A DNA stretch of 64,000 nt from Angiostrongylus vasorum (GCA_018806985.1 JADANN010000401.1:248001-312000); one strand, 5' to 3'. Counted from the first letter of the stretch, positions 10,244 through 21,495 are shown. The notes: generated by a model not told the origin, from the sequence alone. Program-made: numbers and translations.

Positions 10244-10330
10244 GGTTTAATTATCGAAGTTTGTGGTAAACAATGATCAGTAAACTTAATACGATAAAAA
10301 TATGTGAGCAGATTAGTAATTTTCGTTCTA
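10244..10330 (+). ncRNA. SL1-like spliced-leader RNA sequence (variant or pseudogene)
   Basis: Positions 10244-10265 match the 22-nt nematode SL1 leader at 19 of 22 positions (it begins GGTTTAATTA and ends GTTTGTG). They are followed directly by GTAAACA, the same donor context as known SL1 RNA genes. The GTTTA near the 5' end can pair with TAAAC after the donor, as in the first SL RNA stem. A U-rich AATTTTCG at about 10317-10324 is at roughly the distance expected for an Sm site, but the second and third stem-loops are not recognisable. It could be a diverged SL RNA gene or a decayed copy; no 5S rRNA is nearby. Confidence 0.4.
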
Positions 10331-10334
10331 CTCA

Positions 10335-10562
10335 TTAACACAAGAAGCTGTTATAAAACGTTTATTCAGCTAACGTCTCGGCGCTTTCGCTTTCTTCGAA
10401 GCCGTGATGATCGGAATCGATATTCCACAGCCATTGGTTCTCGTGATTTAGATCTTCATAGTCGCAGTGAAACTAATTTTCAAGAGCACCACCCGAATGA
10501 ACTATCTTCACTCGGCCGTACCCTTTATGCAGGACGGTTGTTGATTGATTGAATGTCCCTTG
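10335..10562 (-). mobile_element. hammerhead-like hairpin repeat, family B, degenerate core
   Basis: Shares AGCTAACGTCTCGGCG and GGACGGTTGTTGATTGA-like ends with the copy at 9795-10020 and with 43385-43640. The core (minus strand 10400-10372) is mutated to TCGAAGA and GAGAC, so it no longer fits the hammerhead pattern. Confidence 0.6.
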
Positions 10563-10614
10563 ATAATAATTGGCTTTCTCAGAACAAGCCAAACTGGTAG
10601 AAGTCGGCACTACA

Positions 10615-10890
10615 TTGGGGTGCGTGCAGCGCAGTGAGCGGAGGCGCCTTGTAATGCACACGGGATCGATCGCTGCGCCCCCCAGGCCCACCAAGACCTC
10701 CATCCCCAAGGGATTGGGAAACTAGTACCAGAGTTGTGTGGGAGGATAGCAGCACTGGCTCAGTACATCCGTAGGCCACGCGAGTAACCGTATGGCCCAG
10801 ATGTGCATTCAATCACTTCCAACGATGCTTAATGATGTCGAATGCATGGCGCATTCCTCATGGATAGATAAACGCCAAGAGCTTTATCCC
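10615..10890 (+). repeat. SINE family 1 copy
   Basis: Head GTGCAGCGCAGTGAGCGGAGGCGCC, B-box-like GGGATCGATCG, then the standard body to CAACGCCAAGAGCTTTATCC. Lies in the 3' flank of DHRS4-like copy 2. Confidence 0.8.
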
Positions 10891-10899
10891 TTTTTTATA

Positions 10900-11519
10900 G
10901 TGAAATAACAAATTCTGAAACCGACTTTCAGTTTAACGTCGGCATGAGTAATCATTAATATTTCGTGATATTCGTGAGCTTACACGAGGATGCTAAACAA
11001 CTTTCAAGACTTAAAGTTTTAGCACGAATTTGCTAACTGTTTGAGACTTCTGTTGATAATGTTTCTTATACTTACTTGCTTAGTTACTTTGTTTTTTTCT
11101 TCTGTCAACACTAATCTACGACAGACTGAACCATCTTAGCTGTATTGGCATCTCAATTTTGACTTAACCTGCTCAATACCCGCTTTTTTCCCATTTCTAA
11201 TTTTTTTCTGTCACTATTGAATTCAAGGCCGGAACTTCATTTCACATCCACAGCAAGAACGAAACAGGTTCGGAGTTTTCTGAACAAAAAGCCATGTGAA
11301 CTAGTTACAGTAATGTAAGAATTCAGGCATATTATTTTTATTGAAGTCAAAATCGTTGATGTAGGCCCTGCTACAAAAAATTGTTGGTTAACCTGTGCAA
11401 CATTCCACTGTCTATCCAAGTAGTTTTCATTTCATACAGGTAAATTTGAACATAGTATCTTCCAGTGGTGCAGAAACACTTGACAAACATCTGGTTGTAT
11501 GGTACATCTAGTGAATTCA
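10900..11519. other. 3' flank of DHRS4-like copy 2
   Basis: AT-rich sequence downstream of the minus-strand stop codon. No canonical AATAAA-type hexamer could be assigned with confidence and no other gene is seen. Confidence 0.5.
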
Positions 11520-14500
11520 TCAAAATCTTCCATGAACACCACCAGCAATGACAATCGTTTCACCAGTAATGTGCAGTGCGTCATCGGAAACAAGAAAAGC
11601 GACTGCTCCAGCACAATCCTTGGGTTCCCCCACTCGCCCCAGCGGAATCTGAAAGGAAAGCCGATTCTTAGCAATCAACGAGACAATTTGTGTTTATTAT
11701 GCGTCATGACTTTGTCAATAGTCATGAATGCCCTGTTTGTTTGAAACATACTTCAACAGCTTCTCTAGTAGCAGCGGTTGTTCTGTCGGCATTGTTTACA
11801 GTACCATCCAAGACCTGTAATGTCTTTATCACACTTAACAATGATTGTACAAGCAATTCACTGTTCATGTTTGCGCAGGTCATACATTTCATAACACATG
11901 AATACGTGCCACTATCAGGCTTTTGTTAAAGTGACTTCTTTGATAAGAAGATGTACAGAGTTCTTCAACCAATTTTTAAACATATTTGGAATGGTTGATT
12001 TCTAAGAGCACCCATAATTCACTGCGACCACTGATTCTTGGTTTGAACATTGAATTTGTAGTCTATACCGCGTTGACCCTCTCCGTTCCTATGATTCCTG
12101 GTGCAATAGCGTTGACGCGGATCTTATCCTTGGCCAAAGCAAGGGCTAAAGCTTTCGTGAGACCAATTAACGCACTCTTAGTCACTCCGTAGGTGGCGAA
12201 TCCCTGAAAACCAAATTGCTGCAAGTTTATGCTTTAATTGCAGTATTTCTACTTAGAAATGGAATTTTTGCCCACTCCAATTGTTTGTCGTATTTTTTCG
12301 CTTCTTGGAAACTGAATTTGATACAAGATTTCGCATAGGTTTTCTTTTGTATTATATCGTTCATGCATAAGGGTTGATGATGACAGCGATCGACAATTGG
12401 AGCCCACATGATGGTTTTATTTAACACTTAAGATCTTACTTACTTGGATACTTGGATGCTCCGTCGTCACTGATTCTACCGTCACCAGCATAATCTCCAT
12501 TTTATTCGGAGTTTTGCTGGTTCAGCCACTGTGGTTCTATGGAGTTCCGAGGTCAACCAGGCCAAAGTCTGCGCCAGGTCGTCATCACCACAAGCAGTCG
12601 CTGCTCTTGTTTATCAGAGGGAGATTTGCCACCACGAGATTGGTTTGTTACCAAGACGGTGATGGATCCTGCTATTGGTTTACTCTTAGCTGGCGTTCCT
12701 GATAGAAACGCCTGACTCCTTCTCACCTTGGGAGATCCTATCGGGGGGATAAATCCCCCCGCTGCACATCGCAGTCCGATACCTAGGAACACCTCCCAGC
12801 CATGATGAGGCGACAAACCGTTGGGAGGGAGTTGATACCAACTCATTTTATTTTGCAGTCGTTTATCCTCCTCTACTTTTTATATTCATTAGATGACCTA
12901 TCCAACAGAGATCATTATTCTAGCCACTGGTCATGAAGAACTGTTTCATACTCTTATGAGTTAACGAAAACTGTTTTTGGGGCGTTCTCATGTTCTCAGT
13001 GAGAATCTTTTGTTGCTGAAGGGAGCACCCACTACTAACACTGTTGCGGTTGAAAATGAACAGAGTCTTTCACTTTGCCTTTGGTATACCCCTAAATACT
13101 TAACTTTGATACTTTGGAAACCTTTCTGCGACGACAAAACGGTAATTGATTAAGACATGTGTACGAGTAATTGTCGTTTAGTTGTACGGTTAGTCGTGTG
13201 ATCATTCCAATCGTTTGCCATCGTTGTTAGAGCTGCTTCTACGTACCCAAAAAGCAATTCACCCTCTCCACTTTGAAAAACCCAGTTTATATTTAAGTAC
13301 TCCAGTCATTTTCTTGAGCCCACAAAACGTAGCTTTTCGTAGGGACTCGTGATTCGAACCATAACACGGCTTAATAAATGGAATTCCATCCTAGTGGACG
13401 CGGTGATGCTTCACAATGTATCGCTGATGTTTGACATTGTGGGGCATGCTTTCAAGGCTTCAAAACGGTGGAATTTGTTACTTGATTTTGAAAAAAATTC
13501 CGATATCAAGTAAAATTCATACTGAACCAACATATCAGCGAAAGTGTACATACATATAGAGCGAAGGGAACAACGTATCTTCAATAAGCTTTCGTTGTTC
13601 CAAAATTAGTAAGGATTTACAGAAAAACCAGCGGTGTCCATTATGTGTGGCATATGAAGATGTAAATTTAGCCAGTAAATGTTACTTCTGAGAGCTCTCT
13701 AACGCCGTCGCAGGACCCGAGGGAGGACCGACTCAACCAGAACTCCACGAAATTCATAAGAAGACAACAATTCTCAAGGGCCGCAAACCCACACACACGA
13801 AAACTTCGAAGACCTTCGTGGTTGATGGACGCAGGTAACGAAGTGAATGCAAGAAGTGCTGGGATTCACACTGTGGATAAGGAAATGGGTCTTGTGAAAA
13901 GAATGAAACAAAAATTATTTCACATCAGAATGCTGTGATGCATTGTGGGTATCGTACGCAATTAATGGATACAAGAAATACTGACAAGTATTCCAAATAT
14001 GTTGTGAAAGCACGTACCGAATGTTGGCGTCACCGTGGTAGTATGGTGGACAAATTTTCTTTAGAGTACCCAAAATGTAACTAAGACGACTCATAAGAAA
14101 CAAAAAACACTGGAATTAGTGACAAAGTACAAAAAGAATGAATCACGATGCGAAAAGTACAGGAAAAGGGACAGCGTCATTTCATGGGAGGGTGGGAATA
14201 GAACGTCCCATTCAGAATGAGTTTGAGTCACAGCGAGAATTTTTGGAAAGTGCATATCAAAAAACTGAAGAATGGATCTGTAGGCGAGTTTTCACTTTAT
14301 GTTTCAAGAGTAATTCATGTTACCGAGATGGCCGAATAGAATGCATCCACTTCATACAACTTCACAAATTTCAGATCGAAAGATATGGAAACTCACTTTT
14401 GGAGGTGGCCTATAAGCCGTAAGTGAGGAGTTGAATATGATATTTCCACCCCTGAAATTTTTGTACCACGTTAAGTATAAAAAAGTTTCAACTTATTATT

Positions 14501-17500
14501 TACTGCCTACTCTTTTTGACGGCAGAGTATGTATTGCGAAATATAACCTTAATGATGCTGAGATATTTGCAAAACTCCAGATCGCAGGTGTCTGCGGTGG
14601 GGAACGAACGCGCTATTGTCCTTTCCGGGGAGTAACGCATTCCCCACTACACCATGCGAGTTCTTCGTTTCGCTGGCCTCTCAGCTAGTTCTATTGATCT
14701 TTTGCCATCAGCAATCACCCGTCAGCGGGATTGATCTGGGGAGCCCAAATCGGCAACGAACCCAGTTAAGCTGAAGCTGCAGTTGTAATCACAATTTTAA
14801 CTTATTATTAACTGCCTACTCTTTTTTAACGGCAAGGTATATTGCGAAATATAACTTCAATGACGAGTGATTGCTGATGACAAAAGATCGATAGAACCAG
14901 CTGAGAGACAGGCGAAACCAAGAGCACCCGCATGGTGTGGTGGTGAACGCGTTACCCCCCGGAAAGGACGATAGCGCGTTCGTTCCCCACCGCAGACACC
15001 TGCGGTCCGGAGTTTTGCAAATATCTCAACATCATTGAAGTTATAAAAAGTGTTTGTAAAAAGTATAACTGATGACTTGACCTTACCCAGTTTTTATCAT
15101 ATGGGGATAAACCAGCTTTGATAGTTGCCAACCTGCTTTAACATTCACTTGGAATAGCTGATCCCAAACCTCTTCTTCCAACTCTAAAACTCATTTCATT
15201 TTCAGCGGAGCATTTCTTTGATATCATCTACATTTCGAATATAAGAGTTCCGAGACTTCTTTTTTTCCTAATGTTGCTTAGTTGGGCCACATTTCATATG
15301 AATGAAATAAAAATAAAACAGAAATTGTCAAATAAAAGGAGTACGAGAGACGGCCCACCAAGAATATGGCAAAATACTGGACTGATAGCATGGTTGTTGA
15401 TCAAAATGTCGATCTTGTTGAATTTCTGGATCGTCTAAAATTCACAAATTTCTGAAGTGTTAGCACATCGAATGCCATGTTGTTGGACTTTCACTCATAA
15501 CCGAGGGCAGACTAGCCGAGGTAAACTAATATTGGTTCACTGTATAACTCTTTATTTACAGCCTATCACTTTTTTCCACAGCAGGGTATTGTGCGAAACA
15601 CAGCCACAATGATGCTAAGATATTTGCAAAACTTAGACTCCAGGCCAGATTCGAACCCACGATAACCGTTTGCGGGGGGCTCACGTGTTACCCACTGCAC
15701 CACTTGGGCCCTTGCTTTGTCTTTCTCACAGCCAATCTTTCACCCTAACGGTGGCATCGCAATCATCTGTCAATGGGAATGATCTAGGGCACACAAATCG
15801 GCACTGAACTCAGTTTAGCTGAGGCTGTAATCGAAGTCACAATGTATAACTTTTCATTTCCTCCCCTTTCAATTTTTCCCGGCAGGGTGTTATTTGAAAC
15901 ACAACACAAATACAATATGAAGTATGTTTACAGTGTGAAATACAATGATATAAGTTCGTCTCTTAGCTGTCGTTGGTTATGCCGCACAGAAGTTTTTGCT
16001 GGAATATTTGTGTTCAATCGACAACGCGTGCACATAAATTTTGTACCAAAAAAGTCATTTTGTCCACTTAGTAGCGCACAGTTTTTTCTGTCGAGTTTGT
16101 TGATTTCATTGTGGACTACTGTTAAGGAAGAGTTACATAGGCATACAGTGTAACAGATGAGGAAGGATTAGGAAGTCACCTCACGAGTCCCGGCAGCGAC
16201 TCATTCCCTCTTCCATCGAAGGAGAATCATTAAGATTGTTTACAAAATCACAAAGAATTCCGTGAGGACACATACCACATGAAACTTGGTGTCGGAATCG
16301 CTATTTAACAAGAAACTCACGAAATCCACGAGTTTTCGCTGATGGTCGCTGTCAGCAACATCGCACACCAAGCCCTCTATCTTTGAGTCACTTTTTGATC
16401 TGAGATATTCGAGAGCGTCGTCTACATTGTTCCGATTCCGACTGGAAATGACAACGGCAGCGCCCTCCAGGCTAAGGCGTTCTGCGATTGCCAGACCGAT
16501 CCTCAAAAGTCACCATGACATTGAGATAAAATACATGTGTCTGCATTTCCTGACTAGTAACTCAGTGTTTTGCTGTCATTCTGCTCCCATAAGAAATCTT
16601 CCATCCGTAATTTGCTTAATAACTACGGGGATTCATGTACGAAAACTGCACACCAAAGTGATTTTTAGAGGCACTGCTTCTACGCCCCTTTGTAAATCTT
16701 CATTTTGTTCGAATTTATTTTACTGAATTAAACAATAAACGAAATTAAATAACAAACGATAAAGCTTGCGGCGATGATGAAAACTTGAGGGATGCGCCAT
16801 GATTTCGACTTCATTAAGTATCGTTGGAGGTGATTGAATGCATATTGCATATCTGGCCTTTGCAATGACTCGCAGTGGCCTACCGATATATCGAGCCAGT
16901 GCTGCTATCCTCCCAGACAAGTCTGGTACCAACTTGCCAACCCCAGAGGGGATGGAAGGCTTGGAGGCCATGGGCGCGTGGATCGATTCCACGTGTGTGT
17001 CGCAGCGGACTCTAACAAATGCGCCACACTTGCGCTTTTACAAAATTAAGAGTGCTTTTTTACAGTAGCAAAAATTCATGGCTTTACTCGATACTGATGT
17101 TAGAGAACAAGTATCTGATGAAGTTCTAAACAGTCTCAAGTGGTGACACTATAAATGAAACCGTCAGCTATTTAGTATGTTACCAGTGTTCAAAGAAGAA
17201 CCTGTAGGCTCAACATATACAAACACAAACATATATTAGCGTATTCGACAAGTAAATCACAGATATCACAATGTTAACTTTTCATTTACTGCCTATTATA
17301 ATTTTTCATGGCAGGGTATTTTTTCAGGGACCCGCATGATGTGGTAACGAACGAGTTAGCCCCCAGGAAAGGGTAATAGCGCGTTCGTTTCCCACCAGAG
17401 ACATCTGCGGTTCCCAGTTTTGCAAATATCTCAGCATCACTGCGTTTAAATCACGGATAATCAAAGCAGAAGGTTCATCGAAAAGAATCAAAATATGCCA

Positions 17501-17616
17501 ACCCATCTGCTATATAGCGAGCCCGGTATTTCTTTTGGCAATCGAGAAGTAACCCACCCTTTAGTGGACGCTGTCACAATTGCAACTTTGCCTTCAAGAC
17601 GGCGACAACTCGTCAT
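11520..17616 (-). CDS. DHRS4-like short-chain dehydrogenase/reductase, tandem copy 2 (complete, 8 exons, 264 aa)
   Basis: A classical SDR of the DHRS4 group, expected to reduce carbonyl substrates such as retinal or ketones with NADPH. Minus-strand exons: 17558-17616, 16321-16501, 15359-15434, 15087-15183, 14397-14451, 12069-12203, 11752-11814, 11520-11648. All junctions use GT-AG and all phases agree, giving 264 codons plus TGA. Seen motifs: TASTKGIG (residues 16-23, dinucleotide loop), LINNHAISP, FQVNVKAGW (helix 4 Asn), FNSSL (catalytic Ser), YGVTK (catalytic Tyr and Lys), RVNAIAPG, and a C-terminal ITGETIVIAGG typical of the group. The protein ends GRF, not a peroxisomal SRL-type signal. 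Introns 1, 2, 4 and 5 contain SINE insertions. The start is the only ATG before the TASTKG exon and aligns with copy 1. Confidence 0.93.
12204..12435 (-). other. intron 5 of DHRS4-like copy 2, 3' part
   Basis: Intron sequence between exon 6 and an inserted LINE-tail repeat; nothing else recognised. Confidence 0.6.
12436..12850 (-). repeat. LINE 3'-end-like repeat in intron 5
   Basis: Second copy of the tail family, same orientation as the host gene, with the octamer tandem end at 12436-12460 (ACTTACTTGGATACTTGGAT). The 62- and 97-codon open frames inside it are repeat-derived. Confidence 0.7.
13240..13680. repeat. intron 5 segment shared by the DHRS4 duplication, copy 2
   Basis: Counterpart of 850-1430; see TTGAGCCC then CACAAAACGTA and GGCATGCTTTCA. 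It anchors the duplication offset at about 12.4 kb in this part. Confidence 0.75.
13688..13890 (+). repeat. SINE family 2 body fragment
   Basis: Contains the family signatures CTCCACGAAATTCATAAGAAGA, AAGACCTTCGTGG and GCTGGGATTCACACTGTGGA. The tRNA-like head is missing. Absent from copy 1 at the homologous place, so inserted after duplication or lost there. Confidence 0.6.
14025..14300. repeat. intron 5 segment shared by the DHRS4 duplication, copy 2
   Basis: Counterpart of 2100-2450. The 94-codon frame at 14138-14422 runs into exon 5 antisense and is not conserved with copy 1, so it is not taken as a gene. Confidence 0.65.
14490..14790 (-). repeat. SINE family 3 copy in intron 4
   Basis: A copy with the central GTCTGCGGTGGGGAACGAAC, the minus-strand tRNA-like head (plus-strand ACGCATTCCCCACTACACCATG) and the ATCACCCGTCAGCGGGATTGATCTGG tail. 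Confidence 0.75.
14800..15060 (+). repeat. SINE family 3 copy in intron 4, inverted to its neighbour
   Basis: Head on the plus strand (CGCATGGTGTGGTGGTGAACGCG near 14928) with CGTTCGTTCCCCACCGCAGACACC. It stands in opposite orientation to the copy at 14490-14790, so intron 4 can fold into a long hairpin. Confidence 0.75.
15555..15850 (-). repeat. SINE family 3 copy in intron 2
   Basis: Includes ATGATGCTAAGATATTTGCAAAACT, a diverged head region around 15650-15710 and the CATCTGTCAATGGGAATGATC tail. Copy 1 lacks it. Confidence 0.7.
16755..17035 (-). repeat. SINE family 1 copy in intron 1
   Basis: A minus-strand element with head near 17035 and tail near 16765. It accounts for much of the extra length of intron 1 relative to copy 1. 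Confidence 0.8.
17255..17445 (+). repeat. SINE family 3 fragments in intron 1
   Basis: Contains TTTCATTTACTGCC with GGCAGGGTATTTT, then in the opposite sense GCATGATGTGGTAACGAACG with GCGTTCGTTTCCCACC. The two halves are joined as an inverted pair. Confidence 0.6.
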
Positions 17617-18120
17617 GTTTCCGAAATTGGGCTGTACTGGACGAAAACTATTGTACTGGAAGAGTTAAAACGAAACTTAAACGAAACTAAAGGAAATTAT
17701 CCGAAGGTATTCATACGGGCAATTGATGAAGGAAGAAGTGACAACGCGTTAAGCACTAGATGAATATTTGCATTTAAGTGATGCACGAAAGAACGTGATG
17801 ACGAGTGTGGGACGTCTGACATCACTGCACTGGGGGTGTATCACGAAATAGTTCACACAAAGGGCAAATCGATCACGTTTTTTTCAAAGGTAAAAAAGAG
17901 GAGTTGTACGCCAGAACGAGAATTTTGGTGCTCAAGGTCACATGAAAAGTTGACGAACCCCAAACACCCTCTAATACTTTACACCTTTTTCCTCTGTCAT
18001 ACAACCTTGGTTGTTTATTTTTGGCGTTTTTGTATTTCGGTGGCATCGGGAATAATGAACGTTCTCAGTTAAAGGGTACCTAGCCGACTAGTGAGACTCG
18101 CTAGAACGTACAAAAGTGCC
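17617..18120. other. 5' flank of DHRS4-like copy 2 (duplicated)
   Basis: Homologous in patches to 4467-4960. A possible trans-splice acceptor (TCCAGTACAG on the minus strand, about 17635-17625) precedes the ATG by about 15 nt. The last G of TACAG is A in copy 1, where an acceptor a few bases upstream would have to serve. Confidence 0.45.
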
Positions 18121-18605
18121 GGATAATGGGCAGACAGCAAACAGCAACGTTGTGCTTGCCATTGGAGACATGTGTCCTCAGAGTTTTTAAGAACCTTAGA
18201 ACGAGAGTGAGCGAGCCACTAGATTGCGTGAGATGATCGAGAACGAGCAGCGTAGTTACGAGTTCGCGCAAAAAGAGTGCTTTTGATTTGATCGAAGTTG
18301 ACAGTGAGGCTCTCGATACCATGCTAGGAACCGGTGACGCTTGGGTCGCCTATAAATTATTTCCAGATTGCGACAGTAACTTCAAAAAGTCTGATAAATC
18401 GACAACATAAAATTTCACGTAATGTACTTTCATGAACGGAACAATTTATCTGTGTTATTGAAACGTGTTGTTTACGAAAAGTAGTTTTACAACGCGGATT
18501 TCTACGGCAAGAGAGCGTTGCAACCGATCTTGTTAAGACAGGGTTCTCGGAGCCAGCTCTAATTTCAAGATTTTCTTTTGTCAACTTTCCTCGTCGCCTA
18601 AACGT
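18120..18605. other. no recognisable feature
   Basis: Open frames on the minus strand (73 and 101 codons) show no family signature. Nothing supported. Confidence 0.5.
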
Positions 18606-18607
18606 TA

Positions 18608-18895
18608 AAAAAAGAGATAAAACTCTCGGTGTTGATGAATCTGTGAGAGATGGCTCATGCATTCCACTTCACCAAACATCGTTCGAGGTGATTGAATGCA
18701 CATCTGGCCTTTACATAGGCTCGCGGAGGCCCTAGCGGTGTGTCTAGCCAGTCCCGCCATCCTCCTAGACACGTCTGGTGCCAATTTGCCGACCCTGGAG
18801 AAATCAGAGGCTTGGTGAGCCTGGAGCACCGAGATCGATTACATATGTATTGAAAGCAACTTTGACCACCGTGCGACACGTGGCCTTAACCACTC
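18608..18895 (-). repeat. SINE family 1 copy
   Basis: Diverged copy with body CAATTTGCCGACCCTGGAG and tail GATAAAACTCTCGGTGTTGATGAATC on the plus strand. Confidence 0.75.
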
Positions 18896-18899
18896 TACC

Positions 18900-19235
18900 G
18901 TCTAAACGGTTCTGTTAATACTGTGACGATCAATAATACGAATAATAATATGTTGGATTTACGGAATCCATTTCAGCTTTATTGGTAGAGTGTGCGCTTA
19001 TCCATGTCATAAGCTTGAGTGTGCTCGATTCGACCGTCGGCGCCGCAGGTTCACCGGACCGACGCCGATCCAGTTTCGAAGCAGGGGCTGTATGCGATGC
19101 GCAGAACATCTGTCCGTCGGCGGAGTCCACAATCTTCTGTATGCAGATCACATTGTGATCTGTTACCTGAGTGTGTTTATGGATGAAATAACACTTTGTG
19201 AAACATCTAAATTACGTCTTGCGAACACCTTTCTT
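18900..19235. repeat. duplicated upstream block with a highly conserved GC-rich core, copy 2
   Basis: Counterpart of 5448-5830, with the core at about 19024-19082. It marks the upstream limit seen for the tandem duplication. See the matching entry for the possible functions. Confidence 0.6.
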
Positions 19236-19439
19236 TTTCTCAGCTTTTTAAGACTGTTTTTTTTAATACACTTTGGAATACTCCCCTTTCGCCCCTAGTT
19301 AAGCCTTTCATTATCTTGCAACATGCATTCCAATAACGTCTGTTGACTTTTCTATCACTTCACTTTGGCGAGGTGATTTCCGTAGGCGTAAAATAGTGAT
19401 GTACACAGTGGGGTTCATATTCGAGCATATTTGGTCCAA

Positions 19440-19800
19440 CTGTTTTTTTCGATCCGTCTTTACGTCTGCAGTGCGGATCCCAGCACTTCTCACATCCATT
19501 TCGTTTCCTCGATCCATCGTCCACAAAGGTCTTCCAAGTTTTTTACGTGTGGCTTCGGTTGCTGCTTGAGGATTTTCATTTCATCTTGAATGTCGTAGAA
19601 TGCTGGACGAGCAATTCTCCCTGGAGTCCTGAGATAGCCGGGCTGGACCGTTCCTAACTGGAATGCAGAGAGTGGTTTTTTCCCAGAGAAGTCCGGTACC
19701 AATTTCCCGACCCTGGACGGATGAGAGGCTTGGTTGGCTCCCAGAGCGGAATCGAAGTAGCACCATGCTTGTGATGACGGACATCACTGCGACTGTGCTT
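19440..19800 (-). repeat. SINE family 2 copy
   Basis: Minus-strand copy of the second SINE family, with a body matching 43920-44285 in reverse (GTGCGGATCCCAGCACTTCT, GGTCTTCCAAGTTTTTTACG, TTCATTTCATCTTGAATGTCGTAGAATGCTGG) and a head near 19800. The minus-strand open frames of 60-71 codons are repeat-derived. Confidence 0.7.
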
Positions 19801-20245
19801 TTCGATCCCTGGTCTAACTGTTAAAGAATTCTTAACTAATTCTTAATCTTTAGTGTTGCAGCGCGCCTCGGACCACTGCGCCGCATGCGATCTTTAATAT
19901 TATAGGAAAATCAAACGTTTTCCTCCTCAGCCGGTTAATCAGCTGTGGTTTAATGCTTAAATATGAGGTGTTCCTACATATTGGGTTGTTACGCACGGTT
20001 CATCACTGGGAGGAATCTGAATCATGCAGTAGCTCGATGTGTCCGCCTGGAGTTCCATTTCAAATTAGCCCTGTGGGGAATGGCTGCGCTTCATTACAAT
20101 GAGAACATATATTTCAGTTCATGTCAAGTTTAGAAGAAAGCTGATGGAGGCCTTTTATTCGTTTAGTCCTGCCAAACAAAGCCAAAAGCTAGAACGTCAT
20201 TCCTGCAAAAAATTCTTTGCGTGGAATTCGAAAAACCTTCTTCTT
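19801..20245. other. no recognisable feature
   Basis: Contains a short SINE-head-like piece at about 19857-19890 (CAGCGCGCCTCGGACCACTGCGCCGC). Otherwise nothing supported. Confidence 0.45.
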
Positions 20246-20700
20246 CTAGAGCTCATATGGTTTCTGCAAGCTGCTTGTATAGATTGATATGCCAATCTTC
20301 CCACTCTCTGTAGTACTTCCTTCTTCCGCACATGTGATTTTAATGTTTTCGCGAAGGTTTTCGTCTGCTAGGACTGTTATATTGACGGTAGTGAACCTCT
20401 CTGGCTTCCCAAAGAGTATGGAAGGCGTCGCGCACCACATGATGATCAGTCGCTGATCAATGCCTTTGTTGCATCTCGTCTCAATCTTGTTCTCAGCGCG
20501 ACGTGATCAAATGATTTGCGAAATCGAGGACACCAATTCTCCCAAGCAAATCACTATTACAGTTTCGATCGATGAAGCCGCAGTCGGACTTATTTCCAGC
20601 TTTTCCACTTCTAATTGATTGTTTATGTTCGAATGTTCAGTCGCTTTTGTCCTCGTACTTTTATCGTTCTGTATGTAAGGCTGAATATCTCTGCACACTA
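20246..20700 (-). other. possible unrecognised coding remnant
   Basis: Two minus-strand open stretches (20440-20246 and 20698-20507) lie close together with a frame change between them, and the first contains MWCATPSILFGKPERFTTVN. The protein is not recognised. It may be part of a decayed retroelement or a chance reading frame. Confidence 0.2.
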
Positions 20701-20819
20701 TCGAGTTTCATAAATCTCATGTTTTTTAGTGACTTACAAATGCGACTTTCTTGTTTTCCTGTCCTGGTACGTCTTAAACAACTTTTTCCTGTTGCTTTGA
20801 TGATTTATGGATTACACTG

Positions 20820-21045
20820 AACGCATGTCTTTAAAAAATTATGGCAGTAGTTTTACTAAGCTGTTGTTAACTGTAGTAGGCTGTAGTAGGTTTTTGCAAC
20901 ATTAGTAACTAGTATACTGGGTATTCAAAAAATTATAAACTCTGATGGCTGTTGTTTACATTCTCGCGACGAGTGACACCTATAGGTGTCATAATATTTT
21001 TTGCGCAAGTGCTCGGTCACCTGTCACCCTGTCGCCTGTAGCCCC
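20820..21045. other. no recognisable feature
   Basis: Nothing supported. Confidence 0.4.
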
Positions 21046-21047
21046 GT

Positions 21048-21269
21048 TTATCCTCGAGTGGCTCGAGTGGATGCCAGTAAATCTTTCATTATTCCCCTGT
21101 CGCGTGCAAGAGTAGCCCAGTGGGTTCTGATCGCACTAGGGACTCGCTGAGCATAATATCTTTCTTCTAGGCTTTTTGTGAAGAACTCTGACCATCGGGT
21201 CGGTGGTCTTCCTGCAGTGCGTTTGACACCCCGAGGAGTAGTGGTCGGTAGGACACTTATAAGTCTCAT
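21048..21269 (-). pseudogene. RTE-like retrotransposon C-terminal fragment
   Basis: The minus strand reads RGVKRTAGRPPTRWSEFFTK and then ERYYAQRVPSAIRTHWATLA, the conserved C terminus of the RTE-like polymerase ORF whose larger remnant is at 6195-7970. Only this end is present, as expected of a 5'-truncated retroelement insertion. The frame is open to a stop at 21048. Confidence 0.75.
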
Positions 21270-21495
21270 TTTCGTCTCAGTGGTTTATTTTTAACACATG
21301 AAACCATTTCCCAACGCTTCTTTTTATCAAATGATTTTTATCAGAGCTTGTAGAACACGGGTGTTCTGTTGGGCTTTATTCAGGGAACCTCTATTCTGCA
21401 TTTACAAATACACAAAAACTCCTTTCCGAACGGTTCACTAACCAGAAATTTAGGTGCTAGTCGATTACTATTTCAATTACAATTGACATAGTGAA
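21270..21495. other. no recognisable feature
   Basis: Nothing supported beyond AT-rich spacer. Confidence 0.4.
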
